Source of the DNA: Chryseobacterium cucumeris | GTDB lineage: Bacteria > Bacteroidota > Bacteroidia > Flavobacteriales > Weeksellaceae | Assembly: GCF_016775705.1 (NCBI RefSeq) | Contig: NZ_CP068760.1 | Coordinates: 4,340,001 to 4,404,000 of the forward strand | DNA length: 64,000 nucleotides | Reading direction: 5' to 3' | Shown: piece by piece, positions 16,749-26,009 of the stretch | Position numbering within the stretch: the first letter of the stretch is position 1 | How the letters are laid out: every line of letters starts with the position of its first letter | Notes under the pieces: generated by a model | The model's input: only the letters and a program-made list of their open reading frames with translations | The model's database searches: none | What the model was told of the DNA's origin: nothing | Program-made: the position numbers and the translations under genes

Positions 16749-17936
16749 ATGAACTCAAACCAATGTTCTTTCTGCGGCAGAAAAAGAAATGAAGTACAGA
16801 TGCTGATTTCCGGGCAGAATGGTTTTATTTGTGAAAATTGTATAGAGCAGGCACATGCAATTGTAAAAGATGGTGCATCCAAAACAGGATATTCACCTGC
16901 AGACAGCATGGATGAGCTTAAAAAACCAAAAGAGATCAAAGAATTCCTTGATCAGTATGTAATTGGACAGGATCAGGCAAAAAAGCAGCTTTCAATTGCT
17001 GTATATAATCATTATAAAAGGTTGCTTCATGCTCAGGACGAAAACAGGGAGGTGGAGCTTGAAAAATCAAACATTATCATGATAGGGGAAACCGGAACAG
17101 GTAAAACCCTTCTGGCAAAAACGATTGCCAGAGAACTTAATGTCCCTTTCTGTATCGTAGATGCTACCATTTTAACAGAAGCCGGATATGTAGGAGAAGA
17201 TGTTGAAAGTATCCTTTCAAGACTTCTTATGGTGGCAGATTATGATGTGGAAAAGGCTGAAAAAGGAATCGTTTTCATTGATGAGATTGATAAAATTGCC
17301 AGAAAATCAGACAACCCAAGTATTACAAGAGACGTTTCCGGAGAAGGAGTACAGCAGGGATTGCTGAAACTACTGGAAGGAAGTATTGTGAATGTTCCGC
17401 CGCAGGGAGGAAGAAAGCACCCGGATCAGAAATATATTCAGGTAAATACCCAGAACATCTTATTTATTGCAGGAGGAGCTTTTGACGGAATTAAAGAAAT
17501 CATCGAAAGGAGAATGAACAAGCAGGCCATCGGGTTCAGCTCTGAAAAAATCAATAAAACTGACGAAGACGAATATATATTAACAAATATTAATGCAATT
17601 GATCTTCGTACTTTCGGATTAATTCCCGAACTTTTAGGAAGATTTCCAATCATCACTTACCTCGATAAACTCACCAAAGAGACTCTGGTAAGAATCATGA
17701 AGGAACCTAAAAACTCTATCGTGAATCAATTTGTGGAACTTTTCAAAATGGATGGCACAAATTTGGTTATTACAGACGGAGCCATTGAAAAAATCGTAGA
17801 AGAAACTATTGAAAAAGGACTAGGTGCAAGAGGTCTTAGAGGGACCACCGAAAAAGTTCTAGAAGACTATATGTTTTCAATAGGAGAGGAGAAAGATATC
17901 ATCTTAAATGAAGATAATGTTTTGATTAATAGATAA
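16749..17936 (+). CDS. clpX: ATP-dependent Clp protease ATP-binding subunit ClpX
   Basis: The 395-residue product is full length. It has the zinc-binding domain (Cys6, Cys9, Cys28, Cys31), Walker A GETGTGKT (113-120), Walker B VFIDEIDK, and the IGF loop (AIGFSSE) that docks onto ClpP. ClpX unfolds tagged proteins and feeds them to ClpP. clpP is not adjacent, as is usual in Bacteroidota. The stop codon is directly followed by an A/T homopolymer and the promoter of the next gene. Confidence 0.97.
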   Translation: MNSNQCSFCGRKRNEVQMLISGQNGFICENCIEQAHAIVKDGASKTGYSPADSMDELKKPKEIKEFLDQYVIGQDQAKKQLSIAVYNHYKRLLHAQDENREVELEKSNIIMIGETGTGKTLLAKTIARELNVPFCIVDATILTEAGYVGEDVESILSRLLMVADYDVEKAEKGIVFIDEIDKIARKSDNPSITRDVSGEGVQQGLLKLLEGSIVNVPPQGGRKHPDQKYIQVNTQNILFIAGGAFDGIKEIIERRMNKQAIGFSSEKINKTDEDEYILTNINAIDLRTFGLIPELLGRFPIITYLDKLTKETLVRIMKEPKNSIVNQFVELFKMDGTNLVITDGAIEKIVEETIEKGLGARGLRGTTEKVLEDYMFSIGEEKDIILNEDNVLINR

Positions 17937-17964
17937 AAAATTTTTTTTTTAAGAAAAATAATAA

Positions 17965-17972
17965 TACCTTTG
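17965..17972 (+). promoter_or_regulatory. Promoter -7 box for the large secreted protein
   Basis: TACCTTTG is a perfect TAnnTTTG box, 38 bases before the start codon; the -33 region is a T-rich run. Confidence 0.6.
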
Positions 17973-18010
17973 CGGGTGAAGATTGTATTAACACACAAAT
18001 AATTTATACA

Positions 18011-19984
18011 ATGAGAAAAAGTTTATTTGCTATAGGTCTTTTAGCAATTAGTTATTCTGTTCAGGCGCAGATACTATGTCATGTTGACACTAATGCTAAT
18101 ATGTATGTGAGCGAAGGCACCCTAGTTTATAGCGGTGGAGGTGTACAAACAAAGGGTAATGGCCTTTTGGACGTGCATGGAAATATTATGGTTGTAGGAT
18201 CTGGTACAGATGCTTTTAAGACAATTAATGCTGCCGGAACAGGTGATAAAACTGACGGTGGAAATATCATCTTAAGACTGAATACCCCTGCTTCTTTTGC
18301 TACTTCCACGTATGGCCAGCTGTACATCGATGGGCTATCCCAGTCCAACATTACGGGTATTGTAACCAAAGAGTACAGAACTACAAGTAATGGTAGTGGT
18401 AATTATTTCCAACAAGTTGCTTTGCCTTTCTATGGTAAAGCTTTAAGCTCATTATCTACTGAAGTTGGTAAGACTTTCAATACGGGGAGATACAGCAATC
18501 CAATTCTTAAGTGGGACAACGCTAATGCAGTTTCTGCACATTTTACAAATTTAGCAACTACAACTACTGATGGTCCGGGATATTATATGCTGAAAGTTAC
18601 CAATAATGATTGGAATCCAAGCGCACCTGCAACCGGAACAGTATTCAATATTAACGGGAAACCATATGCTCCGTTAGCTGGAACTGTAACATTGCAGAAT
18701 GGAGGAAAATCTAATTTGGGACCTTCTAATGTCGTATTCGGAGTTGGTGGTAACGCTGTGAATTCTTACAACGAAAAATACAACACTTATTTAGATGACA
18801 GTTTTGAGTTTACTACAAGCGCATGGGCTGGAACATTTGGGCAAAACTGGTATCAGTTTGGTAATCCCTTCCTTACCAATTTAGATTTATCTAATATCGG
18901 ATATACTGAAAGTGTTACCGGATCAGACGGAAATGCTGTAAAAAATATCTGGGGTATTGAATATAACCCGGGTACTGTTGTTACACTTCCTGGTGGTTCT
19001 ACTTATGCTACAGGTGCTCAGGTAGTTACTTTTGTTACTACAGGTGATGGTGTTGCTCCAGCTGTTGGAGATGTTGATAATGTAGTAATGAAACCTATGC
19101 AGTCATTTAAAATAAAGTTAAGAGACAATACAGCTCAGACCTTAGATTTTAATACACTGAGAAGATTCAAATCAACAGCAAGAGCAGCAGGTACTCCTAA
19201 TGGTGTAAATGCAGCCAGAATGGCTGGTAAAGGTACAAACAGTACAGTGAAACAGCTTGGGGTAATCGGTCTTGATGCTAATGGAAAAGAGATTTCCAGA
19301 ACATATTATGTGGTTTCTCCATCATTTACAACAGGACACCAGGTTTCTACATCAACAACAGTTCAGGCTTCAGCGGGTACCAGAATCATTGGTACTTATG
19401 AAGAAGCATTGAATGGTGGGTATGATAACAATTATACTAATTATTGGTTATATATTAACGAAGCTAATGAGAGTAACTTCCAAGGTAAAAATGTTAAGTT
19501 AGTTAACTATAAACTTGATCAGGTTAAATCTTATAAGTTCGAGATCAGAGAAAATGCAGAACTTATTCCTGCTGGAACACACCAGTTATCTTCAGGAATT
19601 GGTTTCTACTATAAAGCGGAAAATGGAAATTTAGTACAGGCTAAACAAGGAGATGTTGTAGCCGTAACAAATGAAGAAGCTAACTTGTATTATGGTGAGC
19701 CAAGTAATATTACTTTGGCTGTAGATAAAACAGCTCCTAGTGTTTCAAGAACACTTGTTGTTTACGATCCATCAGTTACAAATTACATTGTTAGATTTGA
19801 TCCAAAATGGAAAAAAGCGGACATTCAAGTTTATGATATGAGCGGTAAACTGGTAATCTCTAAAAAAGCGGTTGAAACATCCCGAGATTTTGTAATCGAG
19901 CTTGATGGCTCAGTTAAAAATTCATATGTTGTAAAAATCGTTTCTGATAAGGGAGAAACTGTTAATACTAAAATCTTAAAATAA
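18011..19984 (+). CDS. Large secreted protein, probable T9SS cargo
   Basis: The 657-residue product begins with a signal peptide ending VQAQ near residue 22 and is rich in Asn, Thr, Gly and Ser, typical of beta-structured surface proteins. The C-terminal 75 residues, with IQVYDMSGKLVISKK and the end VNTKILK, follow the pattern of a type A sorting domain, though the usual PNP turn is not seen. No enzyme motif is visible. A strong promoter box and a separate terminator frame it together with the tiny gene that starts five bases after its stop, so these two are co-transcribed and probably work together. Confidence 0.75.
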   Translation: MRKSLFAIGLLAISYSVQAQILCHVDTNANMYVSEGTLVYSGGGVQTKGNGLLDVHGNIMVVGSGTDAFKTINAAGTGDKTDGGNIILRLNTPASFATSTYGQLYIDGLSQSNITGIVTKEYRTTSNGSGNYFQQVALPFYGKALSSLSTEVGKTFNTGRYSNPILKWDNANAVSAHFTNLATTTTDGPGYYMLKVTNNDWNPSAPATGTVFNINGKPYAPLAGTVTLQNGGKSNLGPSNVVFGVGGNAVNSYNEKYNTYLDDSFEFTTSAWAGTFGQNWYQFGNPFLTNLDLSNIGYTESVTGSDGNAVKNIWGIEYNPGTVVTLPGGSTYATGAQVVTFVTTGDGVAPAVGDVDNVVMKPMQSFKIKLRDNTAQTLDFNTLRRFKSTARAAGTPNGVNAARMAGKGTNSTVKQLGVIGLDANGKEISRTYYVVSPSFTTGHQVSTSTTVQASAGTRIIGTYEEALNGGYDNNYTNYWLYINEANESNFQGKNVKLVNYKLDQVKSYKFEIRENAELIPAGTHQLSSGIGFYYKAENGNLVQAKQGDVVAVTNEEANLYYGEPSNITLAVDKTAPSVSRTLVVYDPSVTNYIVRFDPKWKKADIQVYDMSGKLVISKKAVETSRDFVIELDGSVKNSYVVKIVSDKGETVNTKILK

Positions 19985-19989
19985 ACCAC

Positions 19990-20211
19990 ATGAAAACTAT
20001 TAATAAACTAGTTCTGGCGTTTTTCCTGTTTGCTGTATCTTTAGCAAATGCCGCTCCACCACAACCAGCAATCCCGGGAGGAGGAGGAAACGGAGGAAAT
20101 GGTACCGGGTCACCTGCCTCACCAATTGATATGTATGTATATGTACTTGGTATCGTAGCAATTGGATTTATTGTTTACTTTACAAAAAAGTACAAGAGCG
20201 TAAAAGCATAA
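19990..20211 (+). CDS. Small PID-CTERM-like sorting-domain protein
   Basis: The 73-residue product consists of a signal peptide (cleavage near ANA at 22), a Pro/Gly-rich linker (PGGGGNGGNGTG) and a C-terminal SPIDMYVYVLGIVAIG transmembrane helix with a basic tail (KKYKSVKA). The Pro-Ile-Asp before the helix and the basic end match the PID-CTERM signals of Flavobacteriia, which resemble exosortase signals; I recall this family but could not check it. There is almost no mature protein between the two signals. It follows the large secreted protein by five bases. Confidence 0.65.
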   Translation: MKTINKLVLAFFLFAVSLANAAPPQPAIPGGGGNGGNGTGSPASPIDMYVYVLGIVAIGFIVYFTKKYKSVKA

Positions 20212-20231
20212 AATTTTATTAAAATAATATT

Positions 20232-20263
20232 AAACTCTCTGATTAGTCAGGGAGTTTTTTTAT
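20232..20263 (+). terminator. Terminator after the two-gene secreted-protein unit
   Basis: Stem AAACTCTCTGA/TCAGGGAGTTT (one G-U pair), loop TTAG, followed by Ts. Confidence 0.8.
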
Positions 20264-20272
20264 TTTTACTAT

Positions 20273-21565
20273 ATGAAAAAAATTTATATGCTATCTGCAG
20301 TTTTAACTGCATTTGCTCTGCAGGCTCAATTTACTGTTACAATTCAGACTCCGGCAGATTTTAAAGATCAGGACGCTATTTTATATACATTAAACGGATC
20401 GAAAGATATTATTGTTACTAAAGAACAGAGTAAGAATAGTACGTGGACTTTTAAATATCCGGGCCATTATATGGGGATGATGAAAGTCTATTTCCCTGGC
20501 TCCAATAATACCGTAAGCTTTATTTCTGAAAATAAAAATGTCAACTTTAAACTGGATATTCAGAATAATAAAGTGAAGGATGTTATCTATCTGGATGAAG
20601 CCAATAATCTGATGAGTAAACAACAGGAGGGTTCACAAAAGAAAGAGCTTATTTTACCGGCTTTAGCACAGATTAAAGAATATTATAAAGATAATACCGA
20701 CTTTGGAAAAGCGCTGAAAACAGAAATTGACAGGCTTTCCGGTGCATCAAGCTCTATTGATGCAGCGCAACACCCGTTTATTGCTTATTACAATACGAAT
20801 TACAGCAAGTTTCTTTCCAACTCTCCTGATTCCGTGAAAAAAGTAGATCAGGAAGAAATAATCAACTTTCTGGACAAATCCGGTGATATGCTTGAAAGCT
20901 CATCATTATTAAGACCTTTGTTGGTAGCTTATCTGAATTCAGGAGGGAATACAAACGTTACGGCGTCTGTTGATAAGTTATTGGATCGTTTAAAAGTAGA
21001 AACTCCAAGAGGGCAGACTGTATTGTCAGAATTGATTGATATTTTTGATGTCTATCAGATGGATGAATATAAGAGTAAATATCTGTCTCTTGCCAAAAAT
21101 CTTAAGTGTACCATTAACGATAGACTTGCTTCTACGTTGAAATCGAACGCCAATATTGAAATGGGGGCGGTTTTCCCTAATTATAAGTTCCAGTCACCTG
21201 TTAATACCACTGCCAAATCATTACACGATATTAAAGCAGATAAAAAGGTCGTTGTCTTCTGGTCGTCCACATGTTCACACTGCGAAAGTGAACTTCCGAA
21301 ACTTCTGGAAAAATACAATGACCTGAAATCAAAAAATATCCAGATTGTAGGACTGTCTTTGGATGTGGATAAGAATTCATATACCCAAAAAATCGCTGCA
21401 TTTCCCTGGGTGAATGATTCCGAATTGAGAGGATGGAACAGCAGTTACACAGATTTGTATAATATTCATGCAACTCCGACGTATTTTATTTTAGATGCTA
21501 ACAATAAGATAATCAGCAAACCAGATCATGTTGGAGATGTTTTAGAATATTTTAAGGTAAAATAA
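20273..21565 (+). CDS. TlpA-like thioredoxin-domain protein
   Basis: The 430-residue product has a signal peptide (MKKIYMLSAVLTAFALQAQ), a DUF4369-like beta-rich N-terminal part, and a C-terminal thioredoxin domain with the active site CSHC (Cys334, Cys337) and the cis-proline motif HATPTYF. Proteins of this layout are periplasmic disulfide reductases or isomerases in Bacteroidota. The gene follows a terminator and precedes tRNA-Met, so it is probably transcribed alone. It is separate from the peptide-export locus on the other strand. Confidence 0.85.
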   Translation: MKKIYMLSAVLTAFALQAQFTVTIQTPADFKDQDAILYTLNGSKDIIVTKEQSKNSTWTFKYPGHYMGMMKVYFPGSNNTVSFISENKNVNFKLDIQNNKVKDVIYLDEANNLMSKQQEGSQKKELILPALAQIKEYYKDNTDFGKALKTEIDRLSGASSSIDAAQHPFIAYYNTNYSKFLSNSPDSVKKVDQEEIINFLDKSGDMLESSSLLRPLLVAYLNSGGNTNVTASVDKLLDRLKVETPRGQTVLSELIDIFDVYQMDEYKSKYLSLAKNLKCTINDRLASTLKSNANIEMGAVFPNYKFQSPVNTTAKSLHDIKADKKVVVFWSSTCSHCESELPKLLEKYNDLKSKNIQIVGLSLDVDKNSYTQKIAAFPWVNDSELRGWNSSYTDLYNIHATPTYFILDANNKIISKPDHVGDVLEYFKVK

Positions 21566-21609
21566 TTTTGGAGGTAAAGAAATATTTTCTATATTTGCAC
21601 CACCAAAAC

Positions 21610-21683
21610 GGCGAGGTAGCTCAGTTGGTTAGAGCGCAGGATTCATAACCCTGAGGTCACGGGTTCAATTCCCGTCTTCGCTA
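21610..21683 (+). tRNA. tRNA-Met (anticodon CAT)
   Basis: A full cloverleaf can be drawn: acceptor GGCGAGG/CTTCGCT with two G-U pairs, D arm GCTC/GAGC, anticodon loop TTCATAA, and T arm ACGGG-TTCAATT-CCCGT. The CCA end is not encoded. One A-C mismatch closes the anticodon loop. Elongator methionine is most likely; CAT could also be an isoleucine tRNA modified with lysidine, but the body does not look like that type. Confidence 0.9.
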
Positions 21684-21687
21684 CAAT

Positions 21688-21727
21688 AAACCGCAAACAT
21701 TACACCAATGATTGCGGTTTTTACTTT
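21688..21727 (+). terminator. Terminator after tRNA-Met
   Basis: Stem AAACCGCAA/TTGCGGTTT (21688-21720) followed by a T-rich run. Confidence 0.7.
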
Positions 21728-22040
21728 TAAAAGAATTAATACTTTACTCTTTAATTCTTTCAACTCAATTTTATTTTTAATAATTTAGGTCTTCTGATGG
21801 AGTATTAAGGGAATAATTATACTTTTCAGCGTTAGTACTGAGATCATTTATTCGTCTGACGTTATTATCTCTTTTATATTCGCCTTTTTGCTGTCTTTTT
21901 TTGATGATCTTATTGTCAGTAATAGGAAAATCCTTTGTTTCGCTGAATTATGGCTGTAATGGCCTGTATAAAAAGGAAAAGTATATTGCGTTTCCGGAAA
22001 ATAGGATCATAGAAGTGGCCATCTTAAAAATAAAGAATAA
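21728..22040. other. Gap without a recognisable gene, possible decayed coding remnant
   Basis: About 310 bases between the tRNA terminator and the HlyD terminator. On the minus strand (about 21955 down to 21787) a frame of 56 codons without a start codon reads like coding sequence (it ends LNTPSEDLNY), and an adjacent frame reads FPETQYTFPFYTGHYSHNS just upstream, as if one frameshift separated two pieces. I see no family match, and it may be chance. Confidence 0.3.
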
Positions 22041-22073
22041 AAAAACCGTCTTACGCATCTGTAAAACGGTTTT
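22035..22073 (-). terminator. Terminator of the export locus (after the HlyD gene)
   Basis: Stem AAAACCGT/ACGGTTTT (22042-22073), followed on the minus strand by a run of Ts. Confidence 0.75.
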
Positions 22074-22092
22074 AATGTTTTTTAAAAGCTTA

Positions 22093-23391
22093 TCAAACCT
22101 GATATCCGAGCAGCTTTCTGATCTGATAGAAGAATCTTTCAATCAGTCGCAGATCCTGTGTGACAATCTCTGCACTGCCTCTAAGCTCTTTATCGAATGT
22201 AAGTGTCTTGTTGTAGCTCGTTTTTAATCCTTTTGGCAAGATCACATCTACATAGTAGTTTCCTTTATCATCAGGAATTAGGGAGATGTTCTGTACTTTT
22301 CCTTCGATGATACCGTACTCCTGGAATCTGTAGTTATCCAGTTTAATCAGAACTTTTTCACCCGGAGTTATTTTTCCTGAGTTTGTTGTAGGTACGGACA
22401 TTCTGCCAACCAACTGCTCTTTATTTTTAGGGAGAATAGAAAGGATGGGTTCACCTACCTTTACGAATTGATTCTCGCCGAAAAACTGCTGAAAACTGGC
22501 AACGCCGTCTGTGGATGAGATCACCAGATAGTTCAGCTCCCACTGTTTCAAAGATTTTCGCAGCTGTTCAAGAAGCTGCAGGGTTTGTGACGAATAGGTA
22601 ATTCTGTCTTTTTCTGTGTTAATGGCAGTTCCGCTTTTGGTTTTATTCAGGTTGGAGATCCCTTCATCCATTTGTGATATGGAAATTTTAATATTCTCAA
22701 GATTTTGCTGAGCCTGAAGATATTTGATTTTTTCGTTTTCAAGTTCCATAGCAGAGATAACACCCTGATTAAATAGTTCCTGAGATCTGTTGAAATTTTT
22801 CTTAGTCAGATCATACTTTATAGATTCCAGGTTTTTCTGCTGTTTTAATGTGGCAATTCTTACTTTATATTCTGAAATACTCTGATTGGCCGCCAGATTT
22901 TCGGGAGCGTATGGCTGTAATCTTGTAAAAAGGGCTTCGTCCTGAAATGCTTTTGCAAAACTGTTGTACTCACCCTGTAATTCACCGAGCTTAAATCTTG
23001 AAGCCTGGGCAATAGGGAAGGAGTATAATTGATCGGGAGTGATGGAGTCTACCAGTTTTTTAAGCTCTAAAATATCCTTATAGTTGGCTGCAGACTGCAT
23101 CACCATCAGAACATCATTCTTTTTAACTTCCTGGTGGTCTTTTATGAATATTTTTTCAATTTTAGAGCTGGTTCGTGCTTCTATTTTCTCAGGAGGGTTC
23201 TGAGAAGTCACAATAATAGGAGCCGGTACAAATTCGGGATATTTTATAATGTAGCTCATTAAGAGAATCAATAGCAGGATAATAAATATCACCGTATTTC
23301 CCCAGCGGATCATCCAATGCGGCGGCTGGGTAAGAATATCCTGTACGCTTTCTGAGCGGAGTTCAATATTGTCTAAAACGTCTTCTTTCAT
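22093..23391 (-). CDS. HlyD family membrane-fusion protein (peptide exporter adaptor)
   Basis: The 432-residue product has one N-terminal membrane helix (VIFIILLLILLMSYIIKYP, about residues 34-52), a lipoyl-like half (KIEARTSSKIEKIFIKD), a long coiled coil from about 110 to 270, and a C-terminal beta-barrel region (GRMSVPTTNSGKITPGEKV). This is the adaptor that joins a peptidase-containing ABC exporter to the outer membrane. It is the last gene of the locus, 45 bases after a precursor peptide gene and followed by a terminator. All parts of the family are present. Confidence 0.9.
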   Translation of the reverse strand: MKEDVLDNIELRSESVQDILTQPPHWMIRWGNTVIFIILLLILLMSYIIKYPEFVPAPIIVTSQNPPEKIEARTSSKIEKIFIKDHQEVKKNDVLMVMQSAANYKDILELKKLVDSITPDQLYSFPIAQASRFKLGELQGEYNSFAKAFQDEALFTRLQPYAPENLAANQSISEYKVRIATLKQQKNLESIKYDLTKKNFNRSQELFNQGVISAMELENEKIKYLQAQQNLENIKISISQMDEGISNLNKTKSGTAINTEKDRITYSSQTLQLLEQLRKSLKQWELNYLVISSTDGVASFQQFFGENQFVKVGEPILSILPKNKEQLVGRMSVPTTNSGKITPGEKVLIKLDNYRFQEYGIIEGKVQNISLIPDDKGNYYVDVILPKGLKTSYNKTLTFDKELRGSAEIVTQDLRLIERFFYQIRKLLGYQV

Positions 23392-23436
23392 TGTTATGTA
23401 GTAAAATTTCCCCCAATATTTCAGGGGGAATATAAT

Positions 23437-23631
23437 TTAAATAATTGGGCAGTTCCCGTCATACCATGATGGTGGCGAAGTGTCTGCATCCGGCGGGCAT
23501 TCAAAGTGCTTTATGCGGCATGGTACCCAGCTGCCTAGACACCAGGATCCACAGCAGTTGTTGTCCGGAATAATAACACCTCCGCTGACAAATGTCAAAT
23601 CTTTTCTCGAAAGTTTTTTAAGATTTTTCAT
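23437..23631 (-). CDS. Double-glycine precursor peptide with six cysteines
   Basis: The 64-residue product has the leader MKNLKKLSRKDLTFVSGG, a textbook double-glycine leader cut by C39 peptidases, and a 46-residue core with six cysteines (NCC, SWC, VPC, FEC, GNC) plus Trp and Pro residues. It stands between the C39 exporter gene and the HlyD gene on the same strand, so it is almost certainly their substrate. The even number of cysteines and the VKOR-DsbA fusion upstream suggest three disulfides in the mature peptide (inference). Whether it acts as a bacteriocin or a signal is not known. The leader element (copy B) precedes it. Confidence 0.85.
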   Translation of the reverse strand: MKNLKKLSRKDLTFVSGGVIIPDNNCCGSWCLGSWVPCRIKHFECPPDADTSPPSWYDGNCPII

Positions 23632-23653
23632 GATTACTATTATTTTTTATTTT

Positions 23654-23682
23654 TCCTACTCTGTAAGCTTTTCGGATTCCGC
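23654..23682 (-). promoter_or_regulatory. Leader element, copy B (before the six-cysteine precursor)
   Basis: On the minus strand it reads GCGGAATCCGAAAAGC and then ACAGAGTAGGA, differing from copy A at only a few positions. It lies just after the ABC transporter stop codon and 22 bases before the precursor ATG, so the precursor may have its own control inside the locus. Confidence 0.6.
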
Positions 23683-23703
23683 TATATGGTGGCTTTATCT
23701 TGG

Positions 23704-25899
23704 TTAATTTCCTAATTCAAGCTGGTTTCTTACCAATCTGTAATATTCTCCTCTTAAGTCTACCAGCTCAGCATGGCTTCCTTCTTCTACCACTCTTCCC
23801 TGATCCAGTACAATGATTTTGTCTGCATGTCTTACTGTGGAAAGTCTATGGGCAATCACCACTGCTGTTTTGCCTTTGAAGAACTGCTCAAGGTTTTCCA
23901 TGATCACTTTTTCATTATTGGCATCCAGTGCAGAGGTAGCTTCATCAAATAAAATATATTCAGGAGCTTTATAAACAGCTCTTGCAATGAAAAGTCTCTG
24001 TTTCTGACCACCACTTACTCCAACGCCCTCATTTCCGATTTTGGTGTTATAGCTTAATGGAAGACTTTCAATAAAATCTTTGATATTGGCTATTTCTACA
24101 GCACGTCTCAGCTTTTGTTTATCTATATGATCTTCACCAACAGCAATATTGTTGGCAATGGTGTCATTGAATACATATCCTTCCTGCATGACAACACCGC
24201 AATGATCCCTCCAGTATCTCGGAGAAATATTTTTCATATTGGTATTTCCGATTCTGATTTCACCCTGATCAGGATCATAAAACTTCATCAGCAGTTTCAA
24301 TAAAGTTGTCTTTCCACTTCCGCTGGCCCCGACAATTGCTGTCGTTTGCTGATAAGGTATTGTAAGGCTGAGATTTTCAAAAACCGGAACATCGGAACCA
24401 ATATACCTGAACGACATATCTTTGATTTCAATATCTTGTTTCGGAACATCGGTAACATATTGCTCATTCTTATCTTCTTCATCATCTTTATCGTGGATTT
24501 CTCCTAATCTTTCAAGAGAGATTTTAGCATCCTGTGTCTGCTTGATAAAGTCGATAAGCTGGAGAAGCGGGCTGTTCAGCTGTCCGATGATATACTGAAC
24601 AGAAAGCATCATCCCCAAAGTAAGGTTTCCGCTTAAAACAAGTTTAGCAGAAAGAAAACTCACCAGAATATCTTTCATCTGATTGATGAAGTTACCTCCC
24701 ACAGACTGCCATTGTTCTAAGGATAGAGATTTTATCCTGATTTTAAATAGTTTTACCTGAAGAAATTCCCAGTCCCATCGTTTTTGTTTTTCAGCATTAT
24801 GCATTTTGATTTCCTGCATTCCGTTGATAAGCTCGATGACTTTACTCTGCTCCTGAGATACCTGAGAGAATCGCTTATAATCAAGTTCTTTTCTTTTTTT
24901 CAGGAAGAAACTGATCCATCCGATATACAATACTGCTCCAACAAGATAAACAAGGAAAAGCCTGTAATCATAAAACAGTAAGACAATACTGAAAATGATA
25001 AGGTTCACCAGTGAGAATAATGTATTCAATGAAGAACTTGTAAGAAGCTGTTCAATTCTGTGATGGTCATTAATTCTCTGCATGATATCTCCTGTCATCC
25101 TGGTATCAAAGAAACTTATCGGAAGTTTCATCAATTTAATAAAGAAATCGGAGATGATCGAAATGTTAATTCTTGCTGAAAGGTGGAGAAGAATCCAGCT
25201 TCTTATGGTTTCAATTCCCATTCTTCCCAGAAATAACATAATCTGTGCAAGCAAAACCACATAGATAAAATTAATATCCTGGTTCTGGATGCCGACATCT
25301 ACAATACTTTGGGTAAGAAAAGGAAATATAAGGGAAAGTAAACTCCCACCTAAAAGTCCGATCGCAAGCTGTATAACAAGTGTTTTGTACTTTAGAAGAT
25401 ATTTGGAAAGGAATGTAAAACTTGCCTTACTTTCTTCTGCATCAAATTCTGTTTGAAAGAATGCAGGAGTAGTTTCAAGGATCAGGACAATTCCCTCTTC
25501 TGTATTTTCGTTGGCATTTTCTCCAATCCAGGACTTGATGAATTCTTCTCTGGTATAAGTGATCAGTCCATAGCTGGGATCTGAGATATATACTTTGTTA
25601 TTTTTGTCAATTTTGTATACAACTACAAAGTGATTTTTATTCCAGTGTGCTACACATGGAAATGGAACTTCTTCTTTGAGGGTATTGAAATCGATCTGGA
25701 CTCCCATTGACCGGAATCCCAGATTTTCTGCGGCATCACTCAGCCCAAGAAGGCTGCTTCCTTCACGGGTGGTTTCGGAGAGGTTACGAATCTGCTGCAG
25801 GGATATACTTTTACCATAATACTTACTTACGATCCTGAGACATGTAGGACCGCAGTCTTTGGTATCTGGCTGCTTATAAAAAGGAAACTTTTTTTTCAA
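23704..25899 (-). CDS. Peptidase C39 domain ABC exporter (bacteriocin-processing type)
   Basis: The 731-residue product has an N-terminal C39 peptidase with catalytic Cys16 (KDCGPTC), His90 (NKNHFVVV) and Asp107 (ISDPSYG), six membrane helices from about 160 to 460, and a nucleotide-binding domain with GASGSGKT, the signature GVSGGQKQR and Walker B YILFDEATSALD. It should cut double-glycine leaders and export the peptides across the inner membrane with the HlyD adaptor. The only start in this frame is a TTG (25899); an ATG at 25913 is in another frame and would join it only if the run of eight As were seven, so a frameshift or sequencing error is possible. Confidence 0.9.
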   Translation of the reverse strand: MKKKFPFYKQPDTKDCGPTCLRIVSKYYGKSISLQQIRNLSETTREGSSLLGLSDAAENLGFRSMGVQIDFNTLKEEVPFPCVAHWNKNHFVVVYKIDKNNKVYISDPSYGLITYTREEFIKSWIGENANENTEEGIVLILETTPAFFQTEFDAEESKASFTFLSKYLLKYKTLVIQLAIGLLGGSLLSLIFPFLTQSIVDVGIQNQDINFIYVVLLAQIMLFLGRMGIETIRSWILLHLSARINISIISDFFIKLMKLPISFFDTRMTGDIMQRINDHHRIEQLLTSSSLNTLFSLVNLIIFSIVLLFYDYRLFLVYLVGAVLYIGWISFFLKKRKELDYKRFSQVSQEQSKVIELINGMQEIKMHNAEKQKRWDWEFLQVKLFKIRIKSLSLEQWQSVGGNFINQMKDILVSFLSAKLVLSGNLTLGMMLSVQYIIGQLNSPLLQLIDFIKQTQDAKISLERLGEIHDKDDEEDKNEQYVTDVPKQDIEIKDMSFRYIGSDVPVFENLSLTIPYQQTTAIVGASGSGKTTLLKLLMKFYDPDQGEIRIGNTNMKNISPRYWRDHCGVVMQEGYVFNDTIANNIAVGEDHIDKQKLRRAVEIANIKDFIESLPLSYNTKIGNEGVGVSGGQKQRLFIARAVYKAPEYILFDEATSALDANNEKVIMENLEQFFKGKTAVVIAHRLSTVRHADKIIVLDQGRVVEEGSHAELVDLRGEYYRLVRNQLELGN

Positions 25900-25911
25900 A
25901 ACTACTACTCA

Positions 25912-25948
25912 TTATAAAATGCCGCCAATAGATGGCGACATTTTTGCT
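25912..25948. other. Stem-loop just before the ABC exporter start
   Basis: Stem AAAATG-CGCC/GGCG-CATTTT with one bulge pair, 17 to 47 bases before the TTG start on the minus strand. With the short reading frame upstream it could be part of an attenuation leader, or it could be a terminator left from a lost gene. Confidence 0.4.
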
Positions 25949-26009
25949 TTAATTCAATTATAATTCAATGAAATGGTAAACTGGAAATAGTCCCATTGAT
26001 CACCGTTTT

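Noticed and set aside
21610-21683. The CAT tRNA as an isoleucine (lysidine) tRNA
   Set aside because: The acceptor and anticodon stems do not look like that type, though it cannot be excluded by eye.
21901-22227. A plus-strand frame of 108 codons that runs into the HlyD gene
   Set aside because: It overlaps the well-supported minus-strand HlyD gene and its terminator and has a poor coding pattern.
25960-26001. A 12-codon frame (MGLFPVYHFIEL) after leader element D as a precursor
   Set aside because: Too short, without a double-glycine leader or cysteines; at best a leader peptide or remnant.
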